Shown in pieces: positions 44,049 to 52,225 of a stretch of 64,000 bases of DNA. Position 1 is the stretch's first letter. Every line of letters begins with the position of its first letter. Where the stretch lies: NCBI GenBank assembly GCA_963677605.2, contig CAXXDX010000005.1, positions 124,001 through 188,000 of the forward strand. The letters are read 5' to 3'. The stretch comes from JAGLOK01 sp963677605 (lineage in GTDB: Bacteria > Bacillota > Clostridia > Christensenellales > UMGS416). Both the position numbers and the translations under genes were made by a program. The notes under the pieces were generated by a model. The model saw only the letters and a list, made by a program, of their open reading frames with translations. It made no database searches and had not been told where the DNA came from.

Positions 44049-44387
44049 ATGAAAAAATTAGAAGTAATAATTCGCCCGGATAAACTTGAGGACTTAAAGG
44101 ATCTGCTTAATGAACGCGGAATCTACGGTATGACGGTTTATATGGTCAACGGCTGCGGTCAGCAGAAAGGCAGAACCTCATACTACAGAGGCACGGAACT
44201 TACAATCAACCTCCTGCCTAAGGCAAAGATAGAAATTGTTTTGCCTGATGACAAAGCAAAAGAGATGATTGAGCCTATCATGGAGCGTGTACGTACAAAC
44301 CATTACGGAGACGGAAAGATTTTCGTTTATAACTGTGAAGGAGCATATAGAGTCCGCACAGGAGAATCCGGTGACGAAATCCTATAA
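44049..44387 (+). CDS. PII-family signalling protein (GlnB/GlnK-like)
   Basis: A 112-residue PII protein: MKKLEVIIRPDKLEDLKDLL, VNGCGQQKGR and the C-terminal GDGKIFVYNCEGAYRVRTGESG (B and C loops). PII trimers read 2-oxoglutarate and ATP/ADP and bind ammonium channels or enzymes. The T loop reads RGTELTINLLPK where uridylylated proteins have Tyr-51 (EYxVxFLPK), so this protein has Leu there and cannot be modified at that site. No amtB or nitrogenase gene is adjacent; it is monocistronic with its own promoter and terminator. Confidence 0.92.
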   Translation: MKKLEVIIRPDKLEDLKDLLNERGIYGMTVYMVNGCGQQKGRTSYYRGTELTINLLPKAKIEIVLPDDKAKEMIEPIMERVRTNHYGDGKIFVYNCEGAYRVRTGESGDEIL

Positions 44388-44400
44388 ATGATAACAAAGA

Positions 44401-44426
44401 ACAGCCCGGTTAGGGCTGTTTTTTTT
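44401..44426 (+). terminator. Intrinsic terminator of the PII gene
   Basis: ACAGCCC/GGGCTGT with a five-base loop and eight T residues. Confidence 0.9.
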
Positions 44427-44553
44427 GCATTTTACATATTTTAAGATAAGTAATATAATTTACTTATAAGAATATAGCTCTACTTCATCTAAATTACCAA
44501 ACAAAACCAACACACTTTTTAGACGGGACCATTATTTAGACGGAGGCAGAATC

Positions 44554-45771
44554 ATGAAAACCACATTATCTGTAAAAAACGTACTAGCTTCTCTTATTGA
44601 AGCTATTGATATGTATAATTATCTTCTTAAAAACCATCACAGAAGAACTGCGATAATAGCCGCCCAGCTGGGCATAGAATACGGCCTTGAATCTAATTCT
44701 CTGTCTAATCTGGTTTTAACGGCTTCTGTCCACGACATAGGCGCTCTGCATATTAAAGAACGCGACCAGCTTTTATATATCGATGCAATAAATCCAGGTC
44801 CTCATGAAAAAATGGGAGCTAAAATGCTTGAAGGCTTTGAGCCGCTAAAAGATATAGCAGATATTATTAGGCATCATCATATTAATTACAGCGAAATTAA
44901 AAACGAAGTATACAAAGAAAGCGATATTCCGTTTGAATGCTTTTTCCTTCATCTTGCCGATAGAATAGATGTTATCTTAACAACACTTGATGAAGATGAA
45001 AACTTGAGAGCAAATGTTATTCATGCAGTCAATGAGCGGTTTGACACTGTATTCCATCCGGCGCTTAAAGAGTCCTTCAACAATCTCGCCGAATCTGATT
45101 ATTTCTGGGAAAGCATTGAAGAAACTTCTTTTAAAGGTCTATTGCTTTCAACATTTGACGGCGAGCTGCATGACCTTGATGATTCGGATATCGATGATCT
45201 TGCCTCAGTTTTCTCAAGAATTATAGATTATAAAAGCGAATGGACATTGCACCATTCTAAATCAGTCAGCTTGCTGGCTGAAAATATCGGTAAGCTTTTG
45301 GGATATGATGAAGAAAAATGCGACCAGCTTAGAATTGCAGGCTATCTTCATGACATAGGGAAAATAGCTATACCAATAGAAGTTCTTGAAAAGCCCGAAT
45401 CATTGGATAAAGATGAGTACGACCTCATGAAATCACACGTAAAATATTCTTCTTTGATACTTTCCAAAACACCCTTCAGAGGAAATATCGAAAAGTGGGC
45501 ATCTTCGCATCATGAAAAAAGAGACAAGTCCGGCTATCCAAAACATTTAAGCAACCGTTCCTTTTCCAACGAAATGGACATAATCGCCTACGCTGACATC
45601 TTTGCGGCTCTTGCCGAAAAAAGGCCGTACAGAGATGCTCTGCCTATGGAAAAAGTTCTTGAGATTCTTGAAAAGTTTTCCGAAGAGAAGCTTTCAGACG
45701 AAGTATTTACAACAATTAAAGATAATATGGAGTTTCTATACAAAGTAAACCATGAAGCTCAGCTGGCATAA
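44554..45771 (+). CDS. Tandem HD-domain phosphohydrolase 1
   Basis: A 405-residue protein with two HD domains. The first (about 15-150) has NHHRRTAII, ASVHDIGALH, RHHHINYSE and LHLADRID, all expected metal ligands. The second (about 225-390) has LHHSKSVSLLA, YLHDIGKIAIP, SSHHEKRDKSGYPKHL and YADIFAALAEKRPYR, close to HD-GYP. HD-GYP proteins hydrolyse cyclic di-GMP or other cyclic dinucleotides; whether the first domain is active is unknown. No receiver or membrane segment is present, so it is a soluble enzyme. GGAGG precedes the ATG. The next gene is a paralogue. Confidence 0.82.
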   Translation: MKTTLSVKNVLASLIEAIDMYNYLLKNHHRRTAIIAAQLGIEYGLESNSLSNLVLTASVHDIGALHIKERDQLLYIDAINPGPHEKMGAKMLEGFEPLKDIADIIRHHHINYSEIKNEVYKESDIPFECFFLHLADRIDVILTTLDEDENLRANVIHAVNERFDTVFHPALKESFNNLAESDYFWESIEETSFKGLLLSTFDGELHDLDDSDIDDLASVFSRIIDYKSEWTLHHSKSVSLLAENIGKLLGYDEEKCDQLRIAGYLHDIGKIAIPIEVLEKPESLDKDEYDLMKSHVKYSSLILSKTPFRGNIEKWASSHHEKRDKSGYPKHLSNRSFSNEMDIIAYADIFAALAEKRPYRDALPMEKVLEILEKFSEEKLSDEVFTTIKDNMEFLYKVNHEAQLA

Positions 45772-45917
45772 GCCGCATCCTAATTTCTATTATTACTATC
45801 AAAGATAGGTACAATATACATTTATTTGTATTTTTTGTTAATGATGATATAATATAGACTGCATCAAATTGAATTTGCCTGATTATATATAAAATGCATT
45901 ACTTAGGGGGCGAAACT

Positions 45918-47150
45918 ATGATACAACATACTTGCTGTGCAAAAAGCATATTTGTATCGCTTATCGATTCCATAGATACGTATAATTATCTTTTAAAAAA
46001 CCATCACAGACGGACGGCTGTAATCGCATATCAGCTGGGTAGTATATTCGGACTTCCGGAATCTAATCTCTGCAATCTTGTATTGGCATCATCTATTCAT
46101 GATATAGGCGCGCTGCATATAGATGAACGGGACAAGCTTTTATACATAGACGCAATAGATCCCGGCACTCATGAGACAGTCGGGGCAAAAATGCTTGAGT
46201 CGTTCTCCCCTCTTGATCCTATCCGCAAAATTATTTTTCATCACCATATAAAAGTGTCTGACGTTGAAAACGGCATAGTGCCCTCCGAAGAAGTGCCTAT
46301 TGAATGTTATTTCCTACATTTGGCTGACAGAATAGACATACTTATGGCCACAAAAAACGAAGAGCAGTCAAAAGAGTATATTTTCAATGAAATTAACAAA
46401 AGGTTTGGCAGTGTATTTTTGCCTGAGCTTAAAATACCATTTAACCATATGATAGTCTCTGATGATTTTTGGAGAATAGTTGACAGTTCCACTTTTCAAA
46501 AACTTCTTTATAGCACAATCGACAGGTGTTCTTGCGTTATAGAAGACGATGACCTTGAAGGGCTTGCCGGAGTTTTTGCCAATGTCACAGATTACAGAAG
46601 CAATTGGACATTGTCCCATTCAAAGTCCGTAAGCCTTCTTGCCTACATGATAGGAACTGTGCATGGCCTTGATGAAGAAAGCTGCAATATGCTTAAAATA
46701 GCCGGCCTTTTGCACGACATAGGTAAAGTCGCAATTCCGACCGAGCTTTTGGAAAGCCCGACAGCCCTTGAAAGCGGTGAAGAAAAGATAATGCATTCCC
46801 ATGCTATATATTCTTCGCTTATCCTTTCCAAAACCCCTTATCTCGGCAAGATCAGCCGTTTGGCAGCATCTCATCACGAAAAAAGAGACACTACAGGTTA
46901 TCCTCTTCATTTAAGCAATAAGTTCTTTTCGACTGAAATAGATATTCTGGCTTATGCTGATATTTTTTCCGCACTTTCCGAAGACCGTCCCTACAGAAAA
47001 GCTATGACAAAAACCAACATGCTGGATATTATGGAAGATTACTCTCATCAAAAGCTTTCTGCAAATGTTTTTTCCACCATAAGGGATAATTTCGATTATT
47101 TATACAGCGAGAACTTAAAGGTAACAAAAGAAGTCATACATTATGCATGA
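45918..47150 (+). CDS. Tandem HD-domain phosphohydrolase 2
   Basis: A 410-residue paralogue of the preceding gene, with the same two HD modules: NHHRRTAVIAYQLG, SSIHDIGALHIDERDK, FHHHIKVSDV and LHLADRID in the first, and LLHDIGKVAIPTELL, ASHHEKRDTTGYPLHL and YADIFSALSEDRPYR in the second. The start is ATG 45918, seven bases after GGGGG; the ATG at 45894 has no site. The 146-base gap from the first copy holds its own promoter-like sequences, so separate transcription is possible. Conserved ligands in both copies argue that all four domains are functional. Confidence 0.82.
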   Translation: MIQHTCCAKSIFVSLIDSIDTYNYLLKNHHRRTAVIAYQLGSIFGLPESNLCNLVLASSIHDIGALHIDERDKLLYIDAIDPGTHETVGAKMLESFSPLDPIRKIIFHHHIKVSDVENGIVPSEEVPIECYFLHLADRIDILMATKNEEQSKEYIFNEINKRFGSVFLPELKIPFNHMIVSDDFWRIVDSSTFQKLLYSTIDRCSCVIEDDDLEGLAGVFANVTDYRSNWTLSHSKSVSLLAYMIGTVHGLDEESCNMLKIAGLLHDIGKVAIPTELLESPTALESGEEKIMHSHAIYSSLILSKTPYLGKISRLAASHHEKRDTTGYPLHLSNKFFSTEIDILAYADIFSALSEDRPYRKAMTKTNMLDIMEDYSHQKLSANVFSTIRDNFDYLYSENLKVTKEVIHYA

Positions 47151-47164
47151 CTTCTTTGCTTTTC

Positions 47165-48274
47165 TTAATGTTTTATCTTCGGATAGATGTAGTTGTCTCC
47201 CAAATAGTTTTTCATAGTATATTCGTTACCGTCAGAGGAAACTATGTTATTTGCCAAGATAGGTATCTTACCACCGCCTTCAGGAGCATCCACCACAAAT
47301 TTTGGTATTGCCATTCCCGAAATCTTCCCCTGCAGTTTCTTCATCAGTTCTATTCCCTCATTTATGTCACATCTGAAATGATTCAGCCCAAGGCTCAAAT
47401 CACACTGATACATATAATAAGGCTTTACTTTCATAGATAAAAGATTCATATAAAGCTCTTTTAGAACATCTGCATTATCATTAATTCCTTTAAGCAGAAC
47501 ATTTTGATTGCCAAGCGGTATCCCGGCATTTGCTAGATCAAGGCATGCTTTTCTGGATAGAGGCGTTATTTCCTTTGGATGGTTAAAATGCGTATTGATG
47601 TATAACGGCGAATGCTTTTTTAAAACTGAAATAAGTTTTGGAGTTATGCGCATAGGCAGTACAACCGGTGTTCTTGTTCCAATTCTGATAATCTTTACAT
47701 GTGCTATTTTACTTATGTCTCCCAAAATCCTGTCAATCTTATCATCACTGAGCGTCAAAGGATCTCCGCCTGATATAATAACGTCCTCAATCATTTCGTT
47801 ATTTTTAATATACTCAATGGCCGCCTTTATTTCATATTCGCTTATAGAATTTTCGGAGTCTCCCACAACTCTTTTTCTAGTGCAGTGTCTGCAATACATT
47901 GCGCAATTGTGAGTTACAAGAAACAGCACACGGTTAGGATATCTGTGCACAATGTTTTTTACAGGGCTGGTTTCGTCTTCATTAAGCGGATCAGCCTTCT
48001 CAAAAGGAAATATACAGTTCTCTTCAATTCTTGGAACGCATTGCTTTCTAATCGGGCAATCAGGATTATTGAAGTCAATAAGACTTGCATAATAAGGAGT
48101 TATTGCCATTTTAAATGAACCCAAGCACATCTTGATTTGATTTATTTCATTAGTACTGAGGTTTATATAGCCGCTTAGCTTTTCTGCTGATTTTATACTG
48201 TTTTTCATCTGCCACTTCCAGTCGTTCCAATGATAGGCAGCCAATGGATCAAAGATATTTTTCTTCTGCATCAT
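47165..48274 (-). CDS. KamA-family radical SAM aminomutase (lysine 2,3-aminomutase-like)
   Basis: A 369-residue radical SAM, PLP-dependent aminomutase. The Fe-S motif is CAMYCRHC (about 118-125), the PLP lysine is in GGGKIPI near residue 335, and the lysine-contacting Asp residues of lysine 2,3-aminomutase are kept in YQCDLSLGLNHFR and KFVVDAPEGGGK. It is shorter at the ends than the 416-residue clostridial enzyme. The retained Asp pair favours a basic amino acid such as lysine over glutamate. It is translationally coupled to an ATP-grasp ligase (TAATG overlap) that may use its product. Confidence 0.85.
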   Translation of the reverse strand: MMQKKNIFDPLAAYHWNDWKWQMKNSIKSAEKLSGYINLSTNEINQIKMCLGSFKMAITPYYASLIDFNNPDCPIRKQCVPRIEENCIFPFEKADPLNEDETSPVKNIVHRYPNRVLFLVTHNCAMYCRHCTRKRVVGDSENSISEYEIKAAIEYIKNNEMIEDVIISGGDPLTLSDDKIDRILGDISKIAHVKIIRIGTRTPVVLPMRITPKLISVLKKHSPLYINTHFNHPKEITPLSRKACLDLANAGIPLGNQNVLLKGINDNADVLKELYMNLLSMKVKPYYMYQCDLSLGLNHFRCDINEGIELMKKLQGKISGMAIPKFVVDAPEGGGKIPILANNIVSSDGNEYTMKNYLGDNYIYPKIKH

Positions 48275-49287
48275 TATGCCTGCCCTCCTAATCCGACTCT
48301 TTTAATGGCAGCTTTTAAAATAGCTCCAATCAAAGTGTCATATTTTATACCATTTCTCTCACATAGCATTGGAAAATCAGAATATCCCGGTGTAAGTCCC
48401 GGAAGCGGATTGATTTCTACAAAATATAATTCATTAAACTCGGTAAGTATAAAATCTATTCTCGCCAAATCCCTGCATTCTAAAATATTATATATTTTTT
48501 TTGCAGTGCCTCTAATAAGGTCTTCTGTGTCTTTTCTAAGTTTTGCCGGGCAATGATAGTCAATGTATTTCATACAGTCTTTTTTTATATTAAAATCATA
48601 TACGTTATACTTTAATCCATTGTCTTTAAAAGCAATTTCCATCGGTCGCAGCACAATAGTGTCCTCTCCATTGCCAAGTACGCCTACCGTTAACTCTCTT
48701 CCTGTTATAAACTCTTCAATTAAAAGTTCCGTATTGGATTTTGTGAAGTGTTCTTTTATAATAGCTTTTAATTCTTTTTCATTTGAAGCAACAGACACAG
48801 CGGTAATACCTTTGCTCGAGCCTTCTGCGTTTGGCTTTGCAATAAGCGGATAGCACAATGTTTTCGGTATTTTTGAATCAGCGCCTTTTGCAAGATAAAA
48901 TTTTGGAGTCTTAACTTTATGCGCCGCCAAAATGCGTTTAGACAGGGCTTTATCTAGGCAAAGACACAATGTTGTTTCATCGGAACCTGTGAATTCTATT
49001 CCATAGTAGCTTAAAATCGCTGGGACATGAGCTTCCCTGCTTCTTCCGTTTCTTCCTTCTGCGACGTTAAATACTATTTCCGGTTTATTTGACAGTAACT
49101 TATGCGGAAGCTCATTATCCGCTTCCAGTAATGTGACATTACACCCGGTTTTTTCGAGTGCGCTTTTAATTGCGTTTATTGTTTCAATGGAATCAAACTC
49201 TGCCTCTTCTTCAGAAGCATTGTCTTTTTTCAGATTATAGGTCAGTCCAACCTTTATGGGTGGAGGATCAAAATCGTCCGTTTTCAC
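48274..49287 (-). CDS. ATP-grasp ligase, D-alanine-D-alanine ligase-like
   Basis: A 337-residue ATP-grasp enzyme. I use the GTG at 49287, seven bases after AAGGTGG; the ATG seven codons upstream lacks a site. Key blocks are NVAEGRNGRSREAHVPAILS, YGIEFTGSDETTLCLCLDK, LIAKPNAEGSSKGI and the metal site ARIDFILTEFNELYFVEINP. Members join a carboxylate to an amine through an acyl phosphate. The first gene of a two-gene operon with the KamA homologue, it is unlikely to be the main cell-wall Ddl because no mur genes are near; beta-amino acid or dipeptide formation is inferred. Confidence 0.82.
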   Translation of the reverse strand: MKTDDFDPPPIKVGLTYNLKKDNASEEEAEFDSIETINAIKSALEKTGCNVTLLEADNELPHKLLSNKPEIVFNVAEGRNGRSREAHVPAILSYYGIEFTGSDETTLCLCLDKALSKRILAAHKVKTPKFYLAKGADSKIPKTLCYPLIAKPNAEGSSKGITAVSVASNEKELKAIIKEHFTKSNTELLIEEFITGRELTVGVLGNGEDTIVLRPMEIAFKDNGLKYNVYDFNIKKDCMKYIDYHCPAKLRKDTEDLIRGTAKKIYNILECRDLARIDFILTEFNELYFVEINPLPGLTPGYSDFPMLCERNGIKYDTLIGAILKAAIKRVGLGGQA

Positions 49288-49390
49288 TAATATACCACCT
49301 TCTTTCATTTTTGTTTTTCATTATATGATTGGATATAATATACCTAAAGTTATCCCACGTCAATATTTTTTTATCAGCTTTCAAATACTT

Positions 49391-49416
49391 AAAAAAGCAG
49401 CCCTCAGGCTGCTTTT
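49391..49416 (-). terminator. Terminator of the first small zinc-ribbon gene
   Basis: AAAAGCAGCC/GGCTGCTTTT with a four-base loop and T-rich tail, 12 bases after the stop codon at 49429. Confidence 0.8.
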
Positions 49417-49428
49417 AGTCGCTAATGT

Positions 49429-49608
49429 TCAATAATCATAATCATCAGAATATGAGTAACCGTCATCCTCATCTTCGGTGTAAAAGTCGTAGCTTCCACA
49501 GCTCGGGCATTCATCCAGCCAGACTCTCTCATCAGAATCATACACTTGGATTTCGCCGTCTTTTACCCTGCTTTTAAATTGCAGTCCGCAATCATAGCAA
49601 GTAACCAT
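49429..49608 (-). CDS. Small zinc-ribbon protein (59 residues)
   Basis: Reads MVTCYDCGLQFKSRVKDGEI and ends in an Asp/Tyr-rich acidic tail. CYDC and CPSC pairs spaced about 31 residues apart form a likely zinc ribbon. The AAGGAGT box eight bases before the ATG and the downstream terminator support it as a real gene. It shares the CxxC-W-x-x-CPSCG-x-DFY layout with the gene at 49827. Function unknown. Confidence 0.65.
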   Translation of the reverse strand: MVTCYDCGLQFKSRVKDGEIQVYDSDERVWLDECPSCGSYDFYTEDEDDGYSYSDDYDY

Positions 49609-49741
49609 AGCCGAGACTCCTTTCCTATGAAATATTAAATTATACTTTAATTTATATCACAAAAATTTCTCTTGTCAATAATAATTTTTCGGCTGTTTTT
49701 TTAGTGTTTTTTAAGGCTTAATTTGCTTTATAAAATAGGGG

Positions 49742-49765
49742 CAGCCGTCGGGGAGACGACGGCTG
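49742..49765. terminator. GC-rich hairpin between the two small zinc-ribbon genes
   Basis: CAGCCGTC/GACGGCTG with an eight-base loop. Leftward the tail is CCCCTATTTT, so it is a weak terminator for the gene at 49827 or a stabilising RNA structure. Confidence 0.45.
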
Positions 49766-49826
49766 TAAGTGGGAAGTTTGCGGCATAAATCCGCATATAT
49801 TTTAACTGTAGTGCACTATAATATCT

Positions 49827-49985
49827 TTATTTATGCGATCTGTATTCTTCGCCCTTAATGTAAAAATCCACACATCCGCAGCTGGGGCAATCACTTTGCC
49901 ATATTTCTTCTTCGCTGTTAAATATACTTATGCCTTTATTATCTTTTTTTACAGCGCTCTCATACCCGCATTCAAAACATATCAT
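49827..49985 (-). CDS. Small zinc-ribbon protein (52 residues)
   Basis: Reads MICFECGYESAVKKDNKGIS with Cys pairs CFEC and CPSC and the shared ending DFYIKGEEYRSHK. It is a paralogue of the 59-residue protein at 49429, with the same cysteine spacing but lacking its acidic tail. The ribosome site (GAGAGAT) is weaker. Unknown function; such ribbons can bind nucleic acid or protein partners. Confidence 0.6.
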   Translation of the reverse strand: MICFECGYESAVKKDNKGISIFNSEEEIWQSDCPSCGCVDFYIKGEEYRSHK

Positions 49986-50134
49986 TATGTTATCTCTCTT
50001 TATCAATCTATTATATATATATCATATCTGGAATTTTTGATATTGCGCATTCAGTAAAATGTTTTTATTGTTTTTGTAAAATAGGTTTAATCGCAAAATA
50101 TAAAGAAATCTATTTTTTGCATAATAAATTATAT

Positions 50135-50163
50135 TTGACATTAATTTCTTGTGGTAATATAAT
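50135..50163 (+). promoter_or_regulatory. Perfect consensus promoter of the candidate ncRNA
   Basis: TTGACA, exactly 17 bases, TATAAT. It is the strongest promoter in the window and has no coding sequence downstream. Confidence 0.85.
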
Positions 50164-50169
50164 GCATCC

Positions 50170-50427
50170 ATAGGAAAATTTTAATTTAGTCTCGCCGCTT
50201 TTCTCACCTAATCGATATCTTAAATATGCAAACGGAAATAATATTTAGCTGCTGTATGCTCAATGTTTATTCTAGTAATATAGATTTAGCATAAAGCAAC
50301 GCCCGATACAGCAGATTGTTCATCTCAGATGAACAGGTTTCATAATCAGTTTCTCTTTACTACCCACTGAAACTGCCTCACAAGTATTGTCAGGGCGATT
50401 TTGCCATCCTATTGGGTGGCTTTTTTT
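50170..50427 (+). ncRNA. Candidate structured RNA of about 258 nt
   Basis: Runs from the predicted start of the consensus promoter to an intrinsic terminator, with no plausible reading frame. Stems seen: CTGCTGTAT (50249-50257) with ATACAGCAG (50306-50314); GTTCATC/GATGAAC (50318-50334) with a three-base loop; CAGTTTC/GAAACTG (50347-50375); GCCATCC/GGGTGGC as terminator. The 5' end ATAGG can also pair with CCTAT inside the terminator loop region. I cannot assign it; 6S RNA or the raiA/SAR class are candidates by size and isolation. It is transcribed against the flanking leftward genes. Confidence 0.7.
50403..50427 (+). terminator. Intrinsic terminator of the candidate ncRNA
   Basis: GCCATCC/GGGTGGC stem (one G-U pair), loop TATT, and seven T residues. 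Confidence 0.85.
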
Positions 50428-50525
50428 ATGATTTAATATGCAGTATAACCATAGTATTATAAAATGCGTGAATATAGCATTATTTTAATATGGTGCTATT
50501 AATTATTTTAATTTTTAATAAAAAA

Positions 50526-50858
50526 TTATTTTTCCTGTTCATCTTCAACACGAAGCACAGCACAAAGACACTTGGGATCATCCGGAATAACAGCTTCCCT
50601 TTCGCCTTTCCAGTACTTTGATCCGTCGCGTGTTCGTTTTAAAAGCTGGTAATCAACCAGTCCGCGTCTTAATATAAAATAATCGCCGAAAGTATGCCAC
50701 TTATTTATGACTTCATTAACTTCTTTTTCGGTGTACTCTCGTCCCACTTCAAACTTTTCTGAAATATAAGAAAGTACAGCCAATTTTTTCGCCATCTTTG
50801 ACGGCCATGTATTTATTTTGCCTTCATCATCGATGAAGTTTTTAATATCCTCGTTCAT
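50526..50858 (-). CDS. DUF2087 domain protein
   Basis: A 110-residue protein that is a lone DUF2087 domain: PSKMAKKLAVLSYISEKFEVGREYTEKEVNEVINKW ... YFILRRGLVDYQLLKRTRDGSKYW. DUF2087 is a winged-helix-like domain often fused to transcription regulators. The same domain ends the protein encoded just upstream (50896), so the two are related and perhaps cooperate. Separated from it by 37 bases, same strand, GGAG site. Confidence 0.85.
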   Translation of the reverse strand: MNEDIKNFIDDEGKINTWPSKMAKKLAVLSYISEKFEVGREYTEKEVNEVINKWHTFGDYFILRRGLVDYQLLKRTRDGSKYWKGEREAVIPDDPKCLCAVLRVEDEQEK

Positions 50859-50895
50859 TGTTTACTCCTTTTTTATAATTGTTTCGCAAAGAAGT

Positions 50896-51660
50896 TTACT
50901 CCCCTGCTTTCCAATACTCGGAACAATCCTTTGTTCTTTCAACAAAGCCATATTCAATAAGATATCGGCGCAGTGTTACATAATCGTCAAATACAGATTT
51001 GAGTATTTCATTCACTTCTTTTTCGGTATATATTTTATCAGTTTCAAAGCATTCGGCAATCTTCGTTAGCGCAACCAGTTTCTTTTTTTCTTTCGCGGAA
51101 AAAATCTTAAGCTTCAAAGGATCAAGCGATGTAAAAACCGTTTTCAGTATTTTGTCGCGCTCTTCATCGCTAACGTTATACCGCTCATCGACCATTTTAG
51201 CGTTCTTATGTATTTTCACAGACGTTTCTTTAGCTCCTGCTGTTTTTGCAGATTCCGCCGCCAGCTCATATGCCGCAATCAGAAGCTTTGCCTGCCGCAC
51301 TTTTTGCCTGAACACAAACCTTTGATGTCGCACAGTAGAAGCGCTTACCTGCATTTCGCGTGCAATATCCTTGTCACACAGTCCCTGAGCAATCTTATAC
51401 AACAGCTCCTTTTGGTTGTCTGTAAGCCCTACTCCCTTATCTTCTTCCCAACATATAATTGAAAGCATGTCTCCGTGTTCCGACTTCACATGAAGAGCCG
51501 CAGCTTTATCAGCCTTAACATATCTTTCATCAATTTTAAATATCTCATCGGCTGGGAAACTCCTGTCGCATATATTGCAGGCAAAAGCTTTTTGTTCCTT
51601 GTCGAAGCTAAAGCCTTTTTTAATCTCATCTATTGTCATGTTTGTGTTATCTATAAACAT
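50896..51660 (-). CDS. LuxR-type HTH regulator with C-terminal DUF2087
   Basis: A 254-residue protein. The N-terminal region (about 14-70) has CNICDRSF and a His, a possible metal-binding or degenerate ribbon. A LuxR/GerE helix-turn-helix follows (about 78-125; LTDNQKELLYKIAQGLCDKDIA and STVRHQR). The C-terminal 85 residues are a DUF2087 domain (KKKLVALTKIAECFETDKIYTEKEVNEILK). Probably a DNA-binding regulator; target unknown, autoregulation of this two-gene operon is plausible. Confidence 0.85.
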   Translation of the reverse strand: MFIDNTNMTIDEIKKGFSFDKEQKAFACNICDRSFPADEIFKIDERYVKADKAAALHVKSEHGDMLSIICWEEDKGVGLTDNQKELLYKIAQGLCDKDIAREMQVSASTVRHQRFVFRQKVRQAKLLIAAYELAAESAKTAGAKETSVKIHKNAKMVDERYNVSDEERDKILKTVFTSLDPLKLKIFSAKEKKKLVALTKIAECFETDKIYTEKEVNEILKSVFDDYVTLRRYLIEYGFVERTKDCSEYWKAGE

Positions 51661-51776
51661 AATAATACTCCGTTTATTGTATTTATAAACAGAGTATATA
51701 TTATTAGATTTATTTTGTCAACAATTATGAATTGTGTTTTCTTTATGAGCAAACATACTTAGGCAATGTTTATAGT

Positions 51777-52142
51777 TTAGCCTTTATATGCAACAGCATC
51801 TATTTGAAACAGCAGTCCTGCGATACCGCCTTCGTGGGCAAAGTCAGTTGATATAGACTTTCTTGCCGGGTACTTGCCGTTAAATCTAGTCTTTATCTCT
51901 TTTTCCATTAGCGGTATATTCCATATATCTCTGAACAAACAGTCCATCTTTACAACAGAGTCCATTTTTAAACCTATAGATTCAAGCCTCTGCTGCATTT
52001 TGTCAAACGCTCCTTCAATCTGCTTTTCAACAGATTGCCCTATGTTTCCTACACAATAGCTTAAAAACGCAAAGTCGCCGGCTTCTACTATTCCCGAATG
52101 TGCCCAGTTTTCATTTACTTCATGTCTCAATATTTCACTCAT
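51777..52142 (-). CDS. RidA-family protein
   Basis: A 121-residue RidA/YjgF/UK114 protein. The start is ATG 52142, six bases after CAGGAG; an upstream ATG adds 13 residues without a site. Typical parts are AGDFAFLSYCVGNIGQSVEKQI, the KMDCLFRDI strand, and the substrate Arg in YPARKSIST. RidA proteins are trimers that hydrolyse reactive enamine/imine intermediates from PLP enzymes. Some members here lack deaminase activity; the conserved Arg argues for activity. Confidence 0.85.
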   Translation of the reverse strand: MSEILRHEVNENWAHSGIVEAGDFAFLSYCVGNIGQSVEKQIEGAFDKMQQRLESIGLKMDSVVKMDCLFRDIWNIPLMEKEIKTRFNGKYPARKSISTDFAHEGGIAGLLFQIDAVAYKG

Positions 52143-52225
52143 ATTTTGCTCCTGTTTTCTATATGAGCTACTATAGAACATTTGTTCGTCTTTGTCAAAT
52201 ACTTTTTATACTGTTTTTATAAACA

